Shown: positions 40,992-53,100 of the stretch, in pieces
Numbering within the stretch: the stretch's first letter is position 1
How the letters are laid out: every line of letters starts with the position of its first letter
From: Mytilus edulis
Taxonomy: Eukaryota > Mollusca > Bivalvia > Mytilida > Mytilidae
NCBI RefSeq assembly: GCF_963676685.1
Contig: NC_092344.1
Location: forward strand, 90,364,749 to 90,428,748
Length of the DNA stretch: 64,000 nt
Reading direction: 5' to 3'
Position numbers and translations under genes: made by a program
The notes under the pieces: generated by a model
The model's database searches: none
What the model saw: only the letters and a program-made list of their open reading frames with translations
What the model was told of the DNA's origin: nothing

Positions 40992-43900
40992 CTGAAAGAA
41001 ACAAATTCACATTCATTTTAATTACTGTAGTTGACTGTATCGAAACAGAAAAAGTAATATGGTAAATTTTTTTTGTTAAATACTTGAAAAGACATGTGCC
41101 TGTCTGAAGTCAGTAAACTCTTCAATGGTTGTCTTTTGTTATCTTGTATCATTTTGGTTTTGTCCTCTCGTAAATTTGGTGTTGATGGTAGATATATGAC
41201 TATCTGTATTAAATTTATTTACTTTTTACTTTCCTAGTTACTAGTGTTAATTTAGTGCTGTACATTCTGTATTGAAACTTGTCAATTGTTGAAGTAGATA
41301 TGTTGAGTCCTAGTCAACTTTAGATTTTTCAGTCATTGAGTTGCTGTCTCACTGATCGATTCCACATACATTTTTATTCACATATGGTATATTTTGATTG
41401 ATATTCTACAATAAACATCTATATTACGAAGCTCAATAAAAGTGTCTGAAAGATGAAAGTTAGGTCTGATAGGACAACCAAAATGATGCATAAGTATTTT
41501 GTATCATAAGCTTGATAATAGAATTGTAAGATTGGATGTCATGGATATTTTGGTTTATTGCACCAAAATGGTGGTCTGAATTTTTGACTTTATAGCATAT
41601 GAATACAGTACTGCAACTATTCAAATTACTAAAACTTAATTTTAATTGTTTCTGTCCACCTTTTGCAATTAATTCAAAATTCTGATCCGAAATTGCAGTT
41701 TGTTTCATCAAACAAAACTTTTCAACTGGTCAGAACTTCAACCAGTTGCAAATCAGTTACAACCAATTTACTGTAATAGTATGTAATTTTACCTTCTGTA
41801 TTGGCTTTGTTTCTGTCAAATGTATAACATCTTGCGCATCACTTAATTCTCCTTTTACACATTTACATATTGCTGACATGGTACTGCCATCTATGTCGTC
41901 TGCAACAACTACCATTACACTAGTTTCATTATCTGCTAAACCAAACTTCCGAAAAGAATCTGATATCTGTACAAAATAGGACATAATTGAATGAAATCAA
42001 CTTTAATTACATATCACATAAAAACACACCAAATTGTTTTTAAATTCTTGTTATCCAAGTAATGACATGAGGAGGTAGGATTTTGTATTTCTTAGTTGTA
42101 TAGTATGTCTGAAAACTTTTACAGATGAACAAACGCTGTAAACAGCAAAAACAATTGGCATTAAGATCAAGAAAAATGTAAGTATAGCTGAAAGCATCAT
42201 TTGAATCCATATTTGAGGAATAATGAGTTATTGTTTATAAATGGGGTATTTTTTTTAACAAACTGCTGAACAACTTTAGCATTGTGCCTATCTTGTGAAC
42301 TATATTATAACAGTTCAACAACAATTGTAAACAGCAAAATTGTTCATCAATGCAAGATATACAATTACATTTGTAAGTCCCGATTGGTAATAAGATTTTG
42401 TACATAACACTAGTATTTCCTAATTAATTTTTAGATAAATAAAAATATGGTTCAACTACATTTTTCAATGACATAATAATATTATTATGTTAGCCTTTAC
42501 TTTTGTCTTTTTACTTAAATATGTTTGCATAATTACATTTTTAGTTGGTGATAGACAAAATAAGATTTCTGAATGAACATTCTTTGTAATCATCTTATTC
42601 TGTCTGTTCAAATGAATGGCTCTGTTTGCTGCTACAATTACTTGGAAAGGATCGCAAATCTACAAAATAAAAGCAATCTTTTAATACTATAATTATAATG
42701 TCTCTGCGTTATATCAATTGATTTTTTTCGGTAAGGATCAGGATCAAGATTTTTTTTTTTTATATGTCATGATAGCTACTGAAAAAAGTGACTTTTAGTC
42801 ACATTGTATCCCTGCTCGAAAGTTGTATGTAAAAGCCAATATTTATAGTTGGATTTTCTAGAAATGTTAAGTTTGTAACTCTAATGGGCCACAAAGATTG
42901 ACAAAGTGAGGAAAATAATTATGCTTTGAATTAAGACAAAAGATATCTGCCATGATCTTGGACCTGTTGCTTTCCAAAGAAATTGACAGAACCATATGGT
43001 AAAAGGAATTGAAGAAAAAGATACTATTGTGGCCTGCCTACCACAGCATGTGCAACTCATTACAGGAGTTGACCAAAGTGCGTCATGCACTTGATGTTTA
43101 TCATGATCTTATTATGGCTTGGAGCTTTAGGCTACATATTTACCACAAGCTATAGCAATTGGAAAAGATATTGGCATACAAGGCCAACCCATGGTAAAAT
43201 CAAGATAAACTTAAGCCTTTACAATATTTTTTTTCAATTATAATAGGACAAAGACAGCAATTCTAGTGATCAAAGCGCTCTATGTTTAATGTTCCTGTAC
43301 TTGAATATACATGTACTATTATTATAACATTGAAACGAAGAAATTTGAATGATAAGTTGTTTTTAAACACAATAAAATACTAAAAATAGTTTTTCTACAT
43401 AAGGCAAATGTTAAGGGTGTTTTTCTTAAATTTAATCTCAGATGACATTTCAGCACATAACACAAGAATGTAATCATCTCACATGAATGCTATCAAAGAT
43501 TGAAGTTTAGATGACATTTCAGCACATAACACAAGAATGTAATCATCTCACATGAATGCTATCAAAGATTGAAGTTTAAAAATATTTGAAAAAAAACCCT
43601 GGTGTCTATATGTTACATGAAAGCCACAATAACAGGGTGAATTTGTATAAAGTCAATCAACCTTAATTATTGTAAATGGGAATCTGCAACACTTGAACTT
43701 TGTAGCACTTTTCCTTTTTGGAATTAGAAATTTGTAACAGGAACCTTTAAGATGTCCAGTTATTGCGGACAAGGTGTATCGAGCTATATAAGAGGGGCGT
43801 AAAAAGGGGAGGTGTATCTTCACAGGAGAACGTGAAATAAAATTGACATTTCACGATACATGAACAATTAAAAATGTCTTGCACGTTGATCTTTTTACCA

Positions 43901-44302
43901 ATTTCACAAAACATGGTGAATAACGAACCTTTTTTTACAGCTGCATGTGAAATAAAAATAGCAAAACATGTTGCAAGAAAATAACCCATAACCACCCTCA
44001 TATAAACTTCTACTGTAAATATTCCAGAACCTATTCAAATTTATGTTAACTTGCCTGGTTGAAGCCTATGTACTGACAGACACGAAGAAAGTGACTGAAT
44101 GTGTTAATTTTGAATTCTTACAAGTTAATTACACCCATCTTAAATTCATCTAGCATACCATTGATGGCTTCAATAAAGCTGCTTCAAATGTACCATTCAT
44201 CACGTTTTGTCTTACTTCTTTGGCATTTTCAACGTTTCTAAAGAGAGCAAGAGAAATAGTCGAATCCATGTAAAACTCATTCTTTAAGACTCGTATTGAC
44301 AT
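40899..44302 (-). CDS. TPRKB: TPRKB, EKC/KEOPS complex subunit (Cgi121 homologue), complete
   Basis: Four minus-strand exons (44159-44302, 42537-42659, 41793-41966, 40899-40991) join in phase 0 to 177 codons plus TGA. The human protein is about 175 aa. TPRKB binds the kinase TP53RK (Bud32) in the KEOPS complex that makes t6A37 on ANN-decoding tRNAs. Diagnostic matches are MSIRVLKNEF, ALFRNVENAKEVRQ, CDPFQVIVAANRAIHL, ISDSFRKFGLADNETSVMV and the C-terminal SRISSKDVL. All borders are GT-AG. The start ATG is the first in frame and faces COPG 208 bp away. Introns contain little recognisable repeat apart from a perfect 69-bp tandem duplication. Confidence 0.95.
41793..41966 (-). CDS. TPRKB: TPRKB exon 3
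   Basis: This exon has 58 codons, ISDSFRKFGLADNETSVMV through TKPIQK|GTAAAA, phase 0. KKFG-(S/A)-N-TS is typical of TPRKB. The open plus-strand frame here is a shadow. Confidence 0.95.
42537..42659 (-). CDS. TPRKB: TPRKB exon 2
   Basis: This exon has 41 codons, from ICDPFQVIVAANRAIHL to SPTKN|GTAATT, phase 0 at both ends. The DPFQ-VAAN-A motif is the most conserved part of the Cgi121 fold. Confidence 0.95.
42660..43439. other. TPRKB intron 1, nothing identified
   Basis: The block 42880-43150 looks less random than the rest (mixed composition, open on minus), but I recognise no family. Confidence 0.35.
43440..43577 (+). repeat. Perfect 69-bp tandem duplication
   Basis: agatgacatttcagcacata...gattgaagttt occurs twice back to back (43440-43508, 43509-43577) with no difference. 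Confidence 0.95.
44159..44302 (-). CDS. TPRKB: TPRKB exon 1
   Basis: This exon has 48 codons from ATG, MSIRVLKNEFYMDSTISLAL then FRNVENAKEV, ending KPSM|GTATGC. An AG inside the exon (CTTTAG|AAACG) looks like an acceptor, but the frame is open through it and matches the family, so it is read as coding. Confidence 0.94.
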
Positions 44303-44510
44303 TTTGAAATTAAGAGAAAACGACGTGTTATTCGTCTAAACTTGAAGCAATACAAAAATTCGAGTCAATTTCTACTTTTATTTTTGACAGGAAATGAAAG
44401 TTTTTCTTACCTTCAGATGTGGGAGAGCTCCCCGCATGCGTAGAATTCATATTCAACGTGGAATAGAAGAACTTCCTGTCGGGTTAATATAATTTTCAGG
44501 AAAAATGCAT
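44303..44510. promoter_or_regulatory. Putative bidirectional TPRKB/COPG promoter
   Basis: This 208-bp gap separates two divergent start codons. It contains CGCATGCG at 44434-44441, resembling an NRF1 site, and ACTTCCTG at 44471-44478, resembling an ETS site. Both are common in housekeeping bidirectional promoters. No TATA box is obvious. On the minus strand CTGAAG|GTAAGA (near 44412) could be the donor of a TPRKB 5' UTR intron. Motif calls are by eye. Confidence 0.6.
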
Positions 44511-47500
44511 ATGCTTAGGCGTGATAAGAAAGAAGAGGAAGAAGGTAATTTTTAATTACTGACGATATCATCATCATTTACCAATAATTAGGGGACTGAG
44601 CCCGGGTTACGGGTAGCTGCGGAACCGTAACTCTAATGGTTCCTTTTTTTTTGAGTTTGCTAACCATAGTTGGGACCATACAGTCAGTGGCGGATCCATA
44701 AGGGTTGCACTAATGACAGGACGATTGCCCGGATAGTGACAGGACGGTTGACTGGATGAGATATAAATAGTCATAACTTTTTTGTTATTCAGTAGATTTG
44801 TTTAATATTTGTAGACCTTAAAGATATTAAAATATATTTTATGAAAATCAAACAAAATAAGTGAAAAAAAATATTTATAAGCAAATAAAGTTGACCGGAC
44901 GGTATTCACACTCGCCGTTAAACGCTATACATATATTAAACTGGTCGGCAACAAGTGTTAATATCTCTTTTGTTGGTTACAATATTTGTCACAAAAATTC
45001 CGGAATCTGTGAGAATAATAAATATTAGATACGAAAATATAAATTTATAGTAAAAAAAAATGTTTTTCTCCATAAAAAGTTGACCGGACGGTATTCACAT
45101 TCGCCAATATATGCTTTAAATATATTGAAATGATCAACACAAATGTTAATATCTCTTTTGTTTTACAATATTCGTTCATGAAATTCTGGAATCTATGAGA
45201 TTTATAAATATTTTATACGAAAATATAAACTTTATGATAAACAAAAATGTTTTTCTGCCAAAAAAAATAATTGGACGGTGTTGTGTGTGACATTCGCCGA
45301 TGTACACGTTGATTATACATGTATGTTAATAAAAAAAAATAATTAAGGATTAACAATATTTAAGCAGCTGATTTAAGTCATGAAACTGGAGAAATCTGCG
45401 ACATCAATAAATATATGATATGTAAATATAAACTTTCTTGAAAAAAAAATGACCGGACTGAGGTTCCAAGGGTAGGGACATTCAAATAATTGTGCCTCCT
45501 AAGAGTCCGCGAAACTCTCAGGATTCACGATTTTGCGTAATATTTGTTCATAGTTTCTGGGTCGGGGTCTTGACGGCCGCCAGATCCCTCACCAAATGGC
45601 GAATATATCTTGCCTCACTTTTAAAAGAATCTAGTTAAGCCCCTGGATACAGTAGAAACGAATTCAATAGTAATCAAATTTCGAATGCTTTCGAAGAGAA
45701 AATGAAAGACTATAAGGTGATTTTTTTTTATAACTGAATTTAAATATAGTGACAGACTAGTTAGTGACAGTGCAGTATTATACTAAAGTAACTTTGTGTT
45801 CGATGCCCGTGCAAGGTAATCTGTGTCTTTTATTTTCTATCATAAAGGGTCAGAACACGACTTAATACAAGTTTACTCCTTCAATGTTATAGGTCTTATT
45901 GCAATACATTGTTGTTATTTTTTCAAATGATTTGATACCAGGAGATTGGTGATCTCACTTTAATTTAATCCATGTCAGACAGCTATCTAGTTTTATCTGA
46001 GATTTTGTATTGTTTAATAAAACGTGCATGCAATTCACTGTAATCTTTGATTGGATTCTAATTGCCAACTTGATTATATAAGTTAATTCAATTAATGTCT
46101 CAGGTGTGAAAACTTAAATGACATGATTATTGGCTTGATTGGTGATTACGACAGGTGTCAAAATTAGATAGTAATCTTAATTAAATAATAAATATTTTAA
46201 ATATCAGGTCTTCTAGTGTGCTGGTGAACTTACTCAGGTCAACATTTTGGGCTCAAAGTTTTTATTATAAAGTGTATATTTATAGAGTTCACAGATTCCT
46301 TAATTTCATGGATAGATATTTAACATGTGTCGATCAGTACAATATATTTAAAGCATATATGGGCAAATGTGAATTCCGTCTGGTCAACTTTATTTGCTCA
46401 AAAATATTTTTTTTACTATAAATTTAATATTTTCTTATAACATATTTATAAATCTCCAAAATTTCTTAATTTCATCAGAGACATTATATGTCTCTGATTT
46501 CATGGACAAATATGGTAAAACAAAAGAGATATTAACATTTTTGTCGATCATTTCAATATATTTAAAGCATATATATCGGCGAATGTGAATTCCGTCTGGT
46601 CAACTTTTTTTGAAGAAAAACATTTTTATGTACTATAAAGTTTATATTTTCATATCAAGTATTTATTGATCTCTTAGATTTCTTAGTTTGGTGTAAAAAT
46701 ATTGTAAAACAAATAAGACATAACACTTTTTTTTATCAGTTCAATATAATTAACGCGTACATCGGCGAATGTGAATACCGTCCGGTCAACTTTTTATGGA
46801 GAAAAACATTTTTTTTTATTTTTTTACTTTGAAATTTATATTTTCGTATCTAATATTTATTATTCTCACAGATTCCGGAATTTTGTTGACAAATATTGTA
46901 AAACAAAAGAGATATTAACACTTGTTGCCGACCAGTTGAATATATGTATAGCGTTTAACGGCGAGTGTGAATACCGTCCGGTCAACTTTATATACTCAAA
47001 AATATTTTTTTCACTTTTTTTGTTTGATTTTCATAAAATATATTTTAATATCTTTAAGGTCTACAAATATTAAACAAATCTACTGAATAACAAAAAAGTT
47101 ATGACTATTTATATCTCGTCCGGTCAACCGTCCTGTCACTATCCGGGCAATCGTCCTGTCATTAGTGCTTCCCGATCCATAACTTTTCCTAAGGGGAGGC
47201 CCGCTGACTGACCTAAGGGGGGCCCCGCTCCAGTCATGCTTCAATGATTCCCTATATAATCAACCTAATTTTTCCCACGAAAAGGGGGGGGGCTGCCCCC
47301 CCTCCTGGATCCGCCTATGGCAGTGGCTGATCAAGAACTTTTCCTAAAGGGGGGGGGGGGCTCCAGTCACGCTTCAGTGATTCCCTATATAAGCAACCAA
47401 ATTTTTTCCCAAAAAGGGGGGCCCCGGGCCCCCCCCCTAAATCCGCCTCTGGGGGCACTGACTGACCTAAGGAGGGGCCCGCTCCAGTCATGCTTCAATG

Positions 47501-50097
47501 ATTCCTTATATAATCAACCAAATTTTTCCAACGAAAGGGGGGGCTGCCCCCCCTTTACCCTGGATCTGTCTATGCCATAGATGTACAACTACAACCACAG
47601 GCACTTGTTTGGGAAGGTTGACTATCCATATTACATATCCCTATTCCATGGATAGAAACAAGTGCCTGTTGTACATCAGGTTGGGAACAAACCCTCTATA
47701 TGGTAATTATACCTGCATAGAGGGATAATCCTTCTATAGAGGGGTAAAATTATCCTTCTATAGAGGGATATTTTTGTTTAGACTGGATTTAAATCAATAT
47801 AGGGCAGAATGGCATTCTCTACTTATTATGGCTGGAACAGTTGATGCACCAATTGATGTACTTAATTTAATATGCAAATGCCCAGTTTGATGCTTATCTA
47901 ACTAAATATAAAATCTATTGTTCACCATGATTGAAAGCTGTGATGATCAGGTAAATTCTACTCACTTATGCCCCACTGAACATAATTTCTATTGTTAGAT
48001 TTAAATGAAATTTAAAGGTCAACTATTCCTTTTGTTGTTGATCAGGTGTTCAGATAGGTTTACAATAGATTGCAAGTTTTGTCACTTTAGCAGAAAACTG
48101 GTTATCCCAATTTTTAGTAAAGTACATATGTTGATGCATATAATGCTAGAGATTATAGCCAATATAACTAGAAAATGTCATTCTGCCCTAATTTGCTTTA
48201 AATCCAGTGCAAGCAAAAATACCCCTCTATAGAGGGATAATTTTATCCCTCTAAAGAAGGATTATGCCTCTATAGAGGTATAATCACCATACAGGGGGTT
48301 TGTTCCCAACCTGTACATATAGGCCGAGTTCACTTGAAACTCTCAAGTTAACTTTTCTTTACTCGGGTTTCAACAATACGATTTTACTTGAACCACTTGA
48401 GTTAACCCCGCATACCCAGGTTCCAACCCTCACCGAACCAGGGTTAAACTCGAGAAACTCTTGAATGACGTCAAACCAATGTGAATATTTTATTTTTTAT
48501 GCTTGGTCAGGGCCTTACCCTAGAGTTACTTAGAGTTGTTCCTAATATCAACTCTGGTGCGTTCACGTTAATAATCTATTAACTCTGAAGTTGATTGTAG
48601 AGTTTCAAGTGAACTCAGCCAGTGATAGTCAACCTTTCCGTAGCTAGAAACAAGGGCTTGCGGATAAGAATCAAACACCTGGTCAAATCGTGAGTTTGCT
48701 AAAATAGTCAGTCCTGACCAGGGATCTCCATGGATGAAAATTGAACCATGGAGGAACTTTCACCATTACAAACCGTGTCTACGCTGTACAGTGTAGCGCG
48801 ATCGGAAGTATTTTATCACTCCATACAAGGAATGGTGAACATGCTAATTCATTGCTTATTTAAATTATATTTATTTGAATTTTCATTAGAGAATTAGAAG
48901 TATCAATATGTTCATTTATTGCCGTTTTTAACCATTCAAATGCCAAGTCTTCATGGTCCCCCCTTAGTCAAGAATGACCAAAAGCTGTCATGAAGGTCTC
49001 CATGTAGATTTCTTGTATTTTTGGTAATTGTTATGGGGGTTAAAAATCATATGATGTGGAGCTTATTTTTCATGGACACTGTCAAATTCAGAACCCATTA
49101 CCGGTATGGCTGATTTGCAGCAACAACAAATTGTACGGGTTATGTAAAAGGTTAAAGAGATTTGTAAAGCAAATGAAAAGGGTTTTAATGACTTTATCTG
49201 ACAAATTGATGCTGTGCAACATGCATCTTTCGAGTCTGAATAGAAACCGGAAACGCGGATGTATCAATTTGATTGTAATATACGAAATGAATTCGGAATT
49301 ACGATACGATATTTCTTTACAGGAAATATTTATAAGTTTTTACTTCTACTAAACTTTTTAAGTAATTCTAAATTATCGTTACAGCAGTACTCGAGTTATT
49401 TGCGATGAAATAATATTTACTGTTTTGCGTCTTATTTTGTTCTTCTTAAAAAAAGGGGGATGCTGATTGCGTAAGTCAAAATAAAGCACGTGTTCGACTT
49501 GTTAAACTGTTTTCTTTGTAACTGGATTATTAATTTATTTATTTAATCTAAATTATCATAATCATTTGCTCAAACTTAGTTGATTAATTCGACAAATGGA
49601 TCGTCTATCCTCAGATAGTATTCTCCTGTCTGGTTTGTTGATCTACCTGTACAAGCTCAGGTACAAGTGATTAGCGATCTTAATCCGGATATCCCTCAGG
49701 CGTTAGAACTGTGTTGGATTATAACATAAAAAGCCTAAGGGTTATGCAATTACATGCATTTGATTATAATTGATAAAAAAAATGGTGTCGGGCTATAAAA
49801 AATGATGAAGTTTTGAACGATGGCGGAAGACAATTTAACGATGGCGCAAGACAATTTAACGATGGGGCAAGTCATTTGACGATGGCGCGAGACATTTGAA
49901 CGATGGCGGGGCGCCATCGTTAAACAGGCCATGGAGATCCCTGCCTGACTGATAAAATGAGACTCAGACCAGTATGTTGAAAGCTGTTGGGGATCGTGAT
50001 GACCCATGTCAAAACAACTGTTGCAGTGCCTATATCAGCACTTTTTATACGACCGCAAAATTTGAAAAAATTTTCGTCGTATATTGCTATCACGTTG

Positions 50098-50144
<47 letters not shown>

Positions 50145-53100
50145 CGGCGTCCGAATACTTTTAGTTTTCGCACTCTAACTTTAGTAAAAGTGAATGGAAA
50201 TCTATGAAATTTTAACACAAGGTTTATGACCACAAAAGGAAGGTTGGTATTGATTTTGGGAGTTTTGGTCCCAACATTTTAGGAATTAGGGGCCAAAAAG
50301 GGCCCAAATAAGCATTTTCTTGGTTTTCGCACTATAACTTTAGTTTAAGTTAATAGAAATCTATGAAATTTTGACACAAGGTTTATGACCACAAAAGAAC
50401 GGTTGGGATTGATTTTGGGAGTTTAGGTTTCAACAGTTTAGGAATTAGGGGCCAAAAAAGGGCCCAAATAAGCATTATTCTTGGTGTTCGCACAATAACT
50501 TTAGTTTAAGTAAATAGAAATCAATGAAATTTAAACACAATGTTAATGACTACAAAAGGAAGGTTGGTATTGATTTTGGGAGTTTAGGTCCCAACAGTTT
50601 AGGAATTAGGGGCCAAAAAGGGACCCACATAAGCATTTTTCTTGGTTTTCGCACCATAACGTTAGTATAAGTAAATAGAAATCTATGAAATTTAAACACA
50701 AGGTTTATGACCATAAAAGGAAGGTTGGTATTGATTTTGGGAGTTTTGGTCCCAACAGAATAAGGGGCCCAAAGGGGCCAAAATTAAACTTTGTTTGATT
50801 TCATCAAAATTGAATAATTGGGGTTCTTTGATATGCTGAATCTAACTGTCATGACTGTGTATGTAGATTCTTAACTTTTGGTCCCGTTTTCAAATTGGTC
50901 TACATTAAGGTCCAAAGGGTCCAAAATTAAACTTAGTTTGATTTTGACAAAAAATGAATCAGTTAGGTTCTTTGATATGCTGAATCTAAAAATGTACTTA
51001 GAATCTTGATTATTGGCCCAGTTTTCAAGTTGGTCCAAATCGGGGTCCAAAATTAAACTTTGTTTGATTTCATCAAAAATTGAATAAATGGGGTTCTTTG
51101 ATATACCAAATCTAACTGTGTATGTAGATTCTTCATTTTTGGTCCTGTTTTCAAATTGGTCTACACTAAAGTCCAAAGGGTCCAAAATTAAACTTAGTCT
51201 GATTTCAACAAAAATTGAAATCTTGGGGTTCTTTGATATGCTGAATCCAAAAATGTACTTAGATTTTTTATTATGGGCCCAGTTTTCAAGTTGGTCCAAA
51301 TCAGGATCTAAAATTATTATATTAAGTATTGTGCAATAGCAAGTCTTTTCAATTGCACAGTATTGCGCAATGGCAAGAAATATCTAATTGCACAATATTG
51401 TGAAATAGCAAAATTTTTTTTAATTAGAGTTATCTTTCTTTGTCCAGAATAGTAAGCAAGAAATATCTAATTGCAAAATATTGTGCAATAGCAAGATTTT
51501 TTTTTAATTGGAGTTATCTTTCTTTGTCCAGAATCAACTTAAATCTTTGTTATATACAATATACAATGTATATTCACTTTTTACTACCAAGTTCTGATAA
51601 ATTATAATAAATAACATTCAGTGATAACAAGCAGTTTTTTTTACATCTTAATATTTTATGATGTATTTAAATGAGTAGTTATTGTTGCAAACTCCATTAG
51701 AAATTTTAATTGAGATTAGTTTTGGAATAAGGGAAAGGGGGATGTGATTAAAAGAATTGGGTTCAATTTTTCTCATTTGAAATTTCATAAATAAAAAATA
51801 AAATTTCTTCAAACATTTTTATGCCCCACCTACGATAGTAGAGGGGCATTATGTTTTCTGGTCTGTGCGTTCGTCCGTCCGTCCGTCTGTCCGTTCGTTC
51901 GTTCGTCCGTTCGTTCGTCTGTCTGTCCCGCTTCAGGTCAAAGTTTTTGGTCAAGGTAGTTTTTGATGAAGTTTAAGTCCAATCGACTTCAAATTTAGTA
52001 CACATGTCCCCTATGATATGATCTTTCTAATTTTAATGCCAAATTAGAGTTTTTACCCCAATTTCACGGTCCACTGAACATGGAAAATGATAGTGTGAGT
52101 GGGGCATTCGTGTACTGAGGACACATTCTTGTTTTGAGAGGATTAATATTCAACAGCATAGTGAATTGCTCTAAGAGAAAACAAAATTTTTAAGTTCATT
52201 AGAACACATTCATTCTGTGTCAGAAACCTATGCTGTGTCAACTATTTAATCACAATCCAAATTTAGAGCTGAATCCAGCTTGAATGTTGTGTCCATACTT
52301 GCCCCAACCGTTCAGGGTTCAACCTCTGCGGTCGTATAAAGCTACGCCCTGCGGAGCATCTGGTTTACATCAGCAATTACATTTAGATGTACAGCAACTA
52401 TTCCACTTCCAGGATGTGTTTACATGTACATCGGTCATCAGATGTATCCTTAGCTAATTTACGGTACTGGTTTATTATAAACAAACCAAAGCGGCAAACT
52501 GCATGCAGCCTAGTAAATTTGTTCATGGAGGCAAACAATCTGTGATGTAACAATGAAAAAAGTGATTCAGATGATGAAATGGATAGTGAAGATGACTTTT
52601 AAAAGGAAAATTCAGAAGACCACAACTGGTCATTCATTGTTTAATTGCCTGTGACTGTGAAGAATAAATTTAATATAAATAAAGTTATTTTTTAAAGAAT
52701 ATGTTAGAAATTTTATTTCAAGATAAAATTGACAGATATGTTTCTCACATTTTACTTATTTTTTCAGGAGGAGGGAATCCATTTCATAATTTGGAGAAAA
52801 GTGTAGTATTACAAGAGGTAAGTTTATTGAGATGGTTATAATTTGTCAGATTTGTTCGTCTTATTTCTTACTGAGACCATCTTACATGCTAAAATGGAAA
52901 AGCAGAAAACTGTTGGTATGGTAAATTTTTATCAAAAGAAAAAGGCTATAAAACTACTATGTAACAAGTTGGACAAATGCAGAATGATACAAGTGCTTAA
53001 TGTTATTCTTTTAGTTAAAAAACAACAAAACATGAAAATAAGGAGTTATGAAGAATTTTTGCCTAATAAATATGATTCACTATATATAGCTAGACCCAAT

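Larger units (their letters stand above)
50042..52363 (-). mobile_element. Dispersed TTTATACGACCGCA element, copy 2 (inverted)
   Basis: This has the same ordered blocks as 26699-28780 in reverse orientation, with a longer CGT trinucleotide run (50097-50147) and a nested insertion at 51821-52130. The outer end reads 'gcggtcgtataaagctacgc' as in copy 1. Confidence 0.82.

Noticed and set aside
48322-48658. One larger composite element joining the hairpin at 47581 with 48628-48658
   Set aside because: Shared 'gaaacaag' and 'ggttgactat' pieces exist, but order and spacing do not define consistent ends.
50871-51299. 142-codon minus ORF with internal repeats
   Set aside because: It arises from tandem blocks of the dispersed element; no counterpart intact frame in copy 1.
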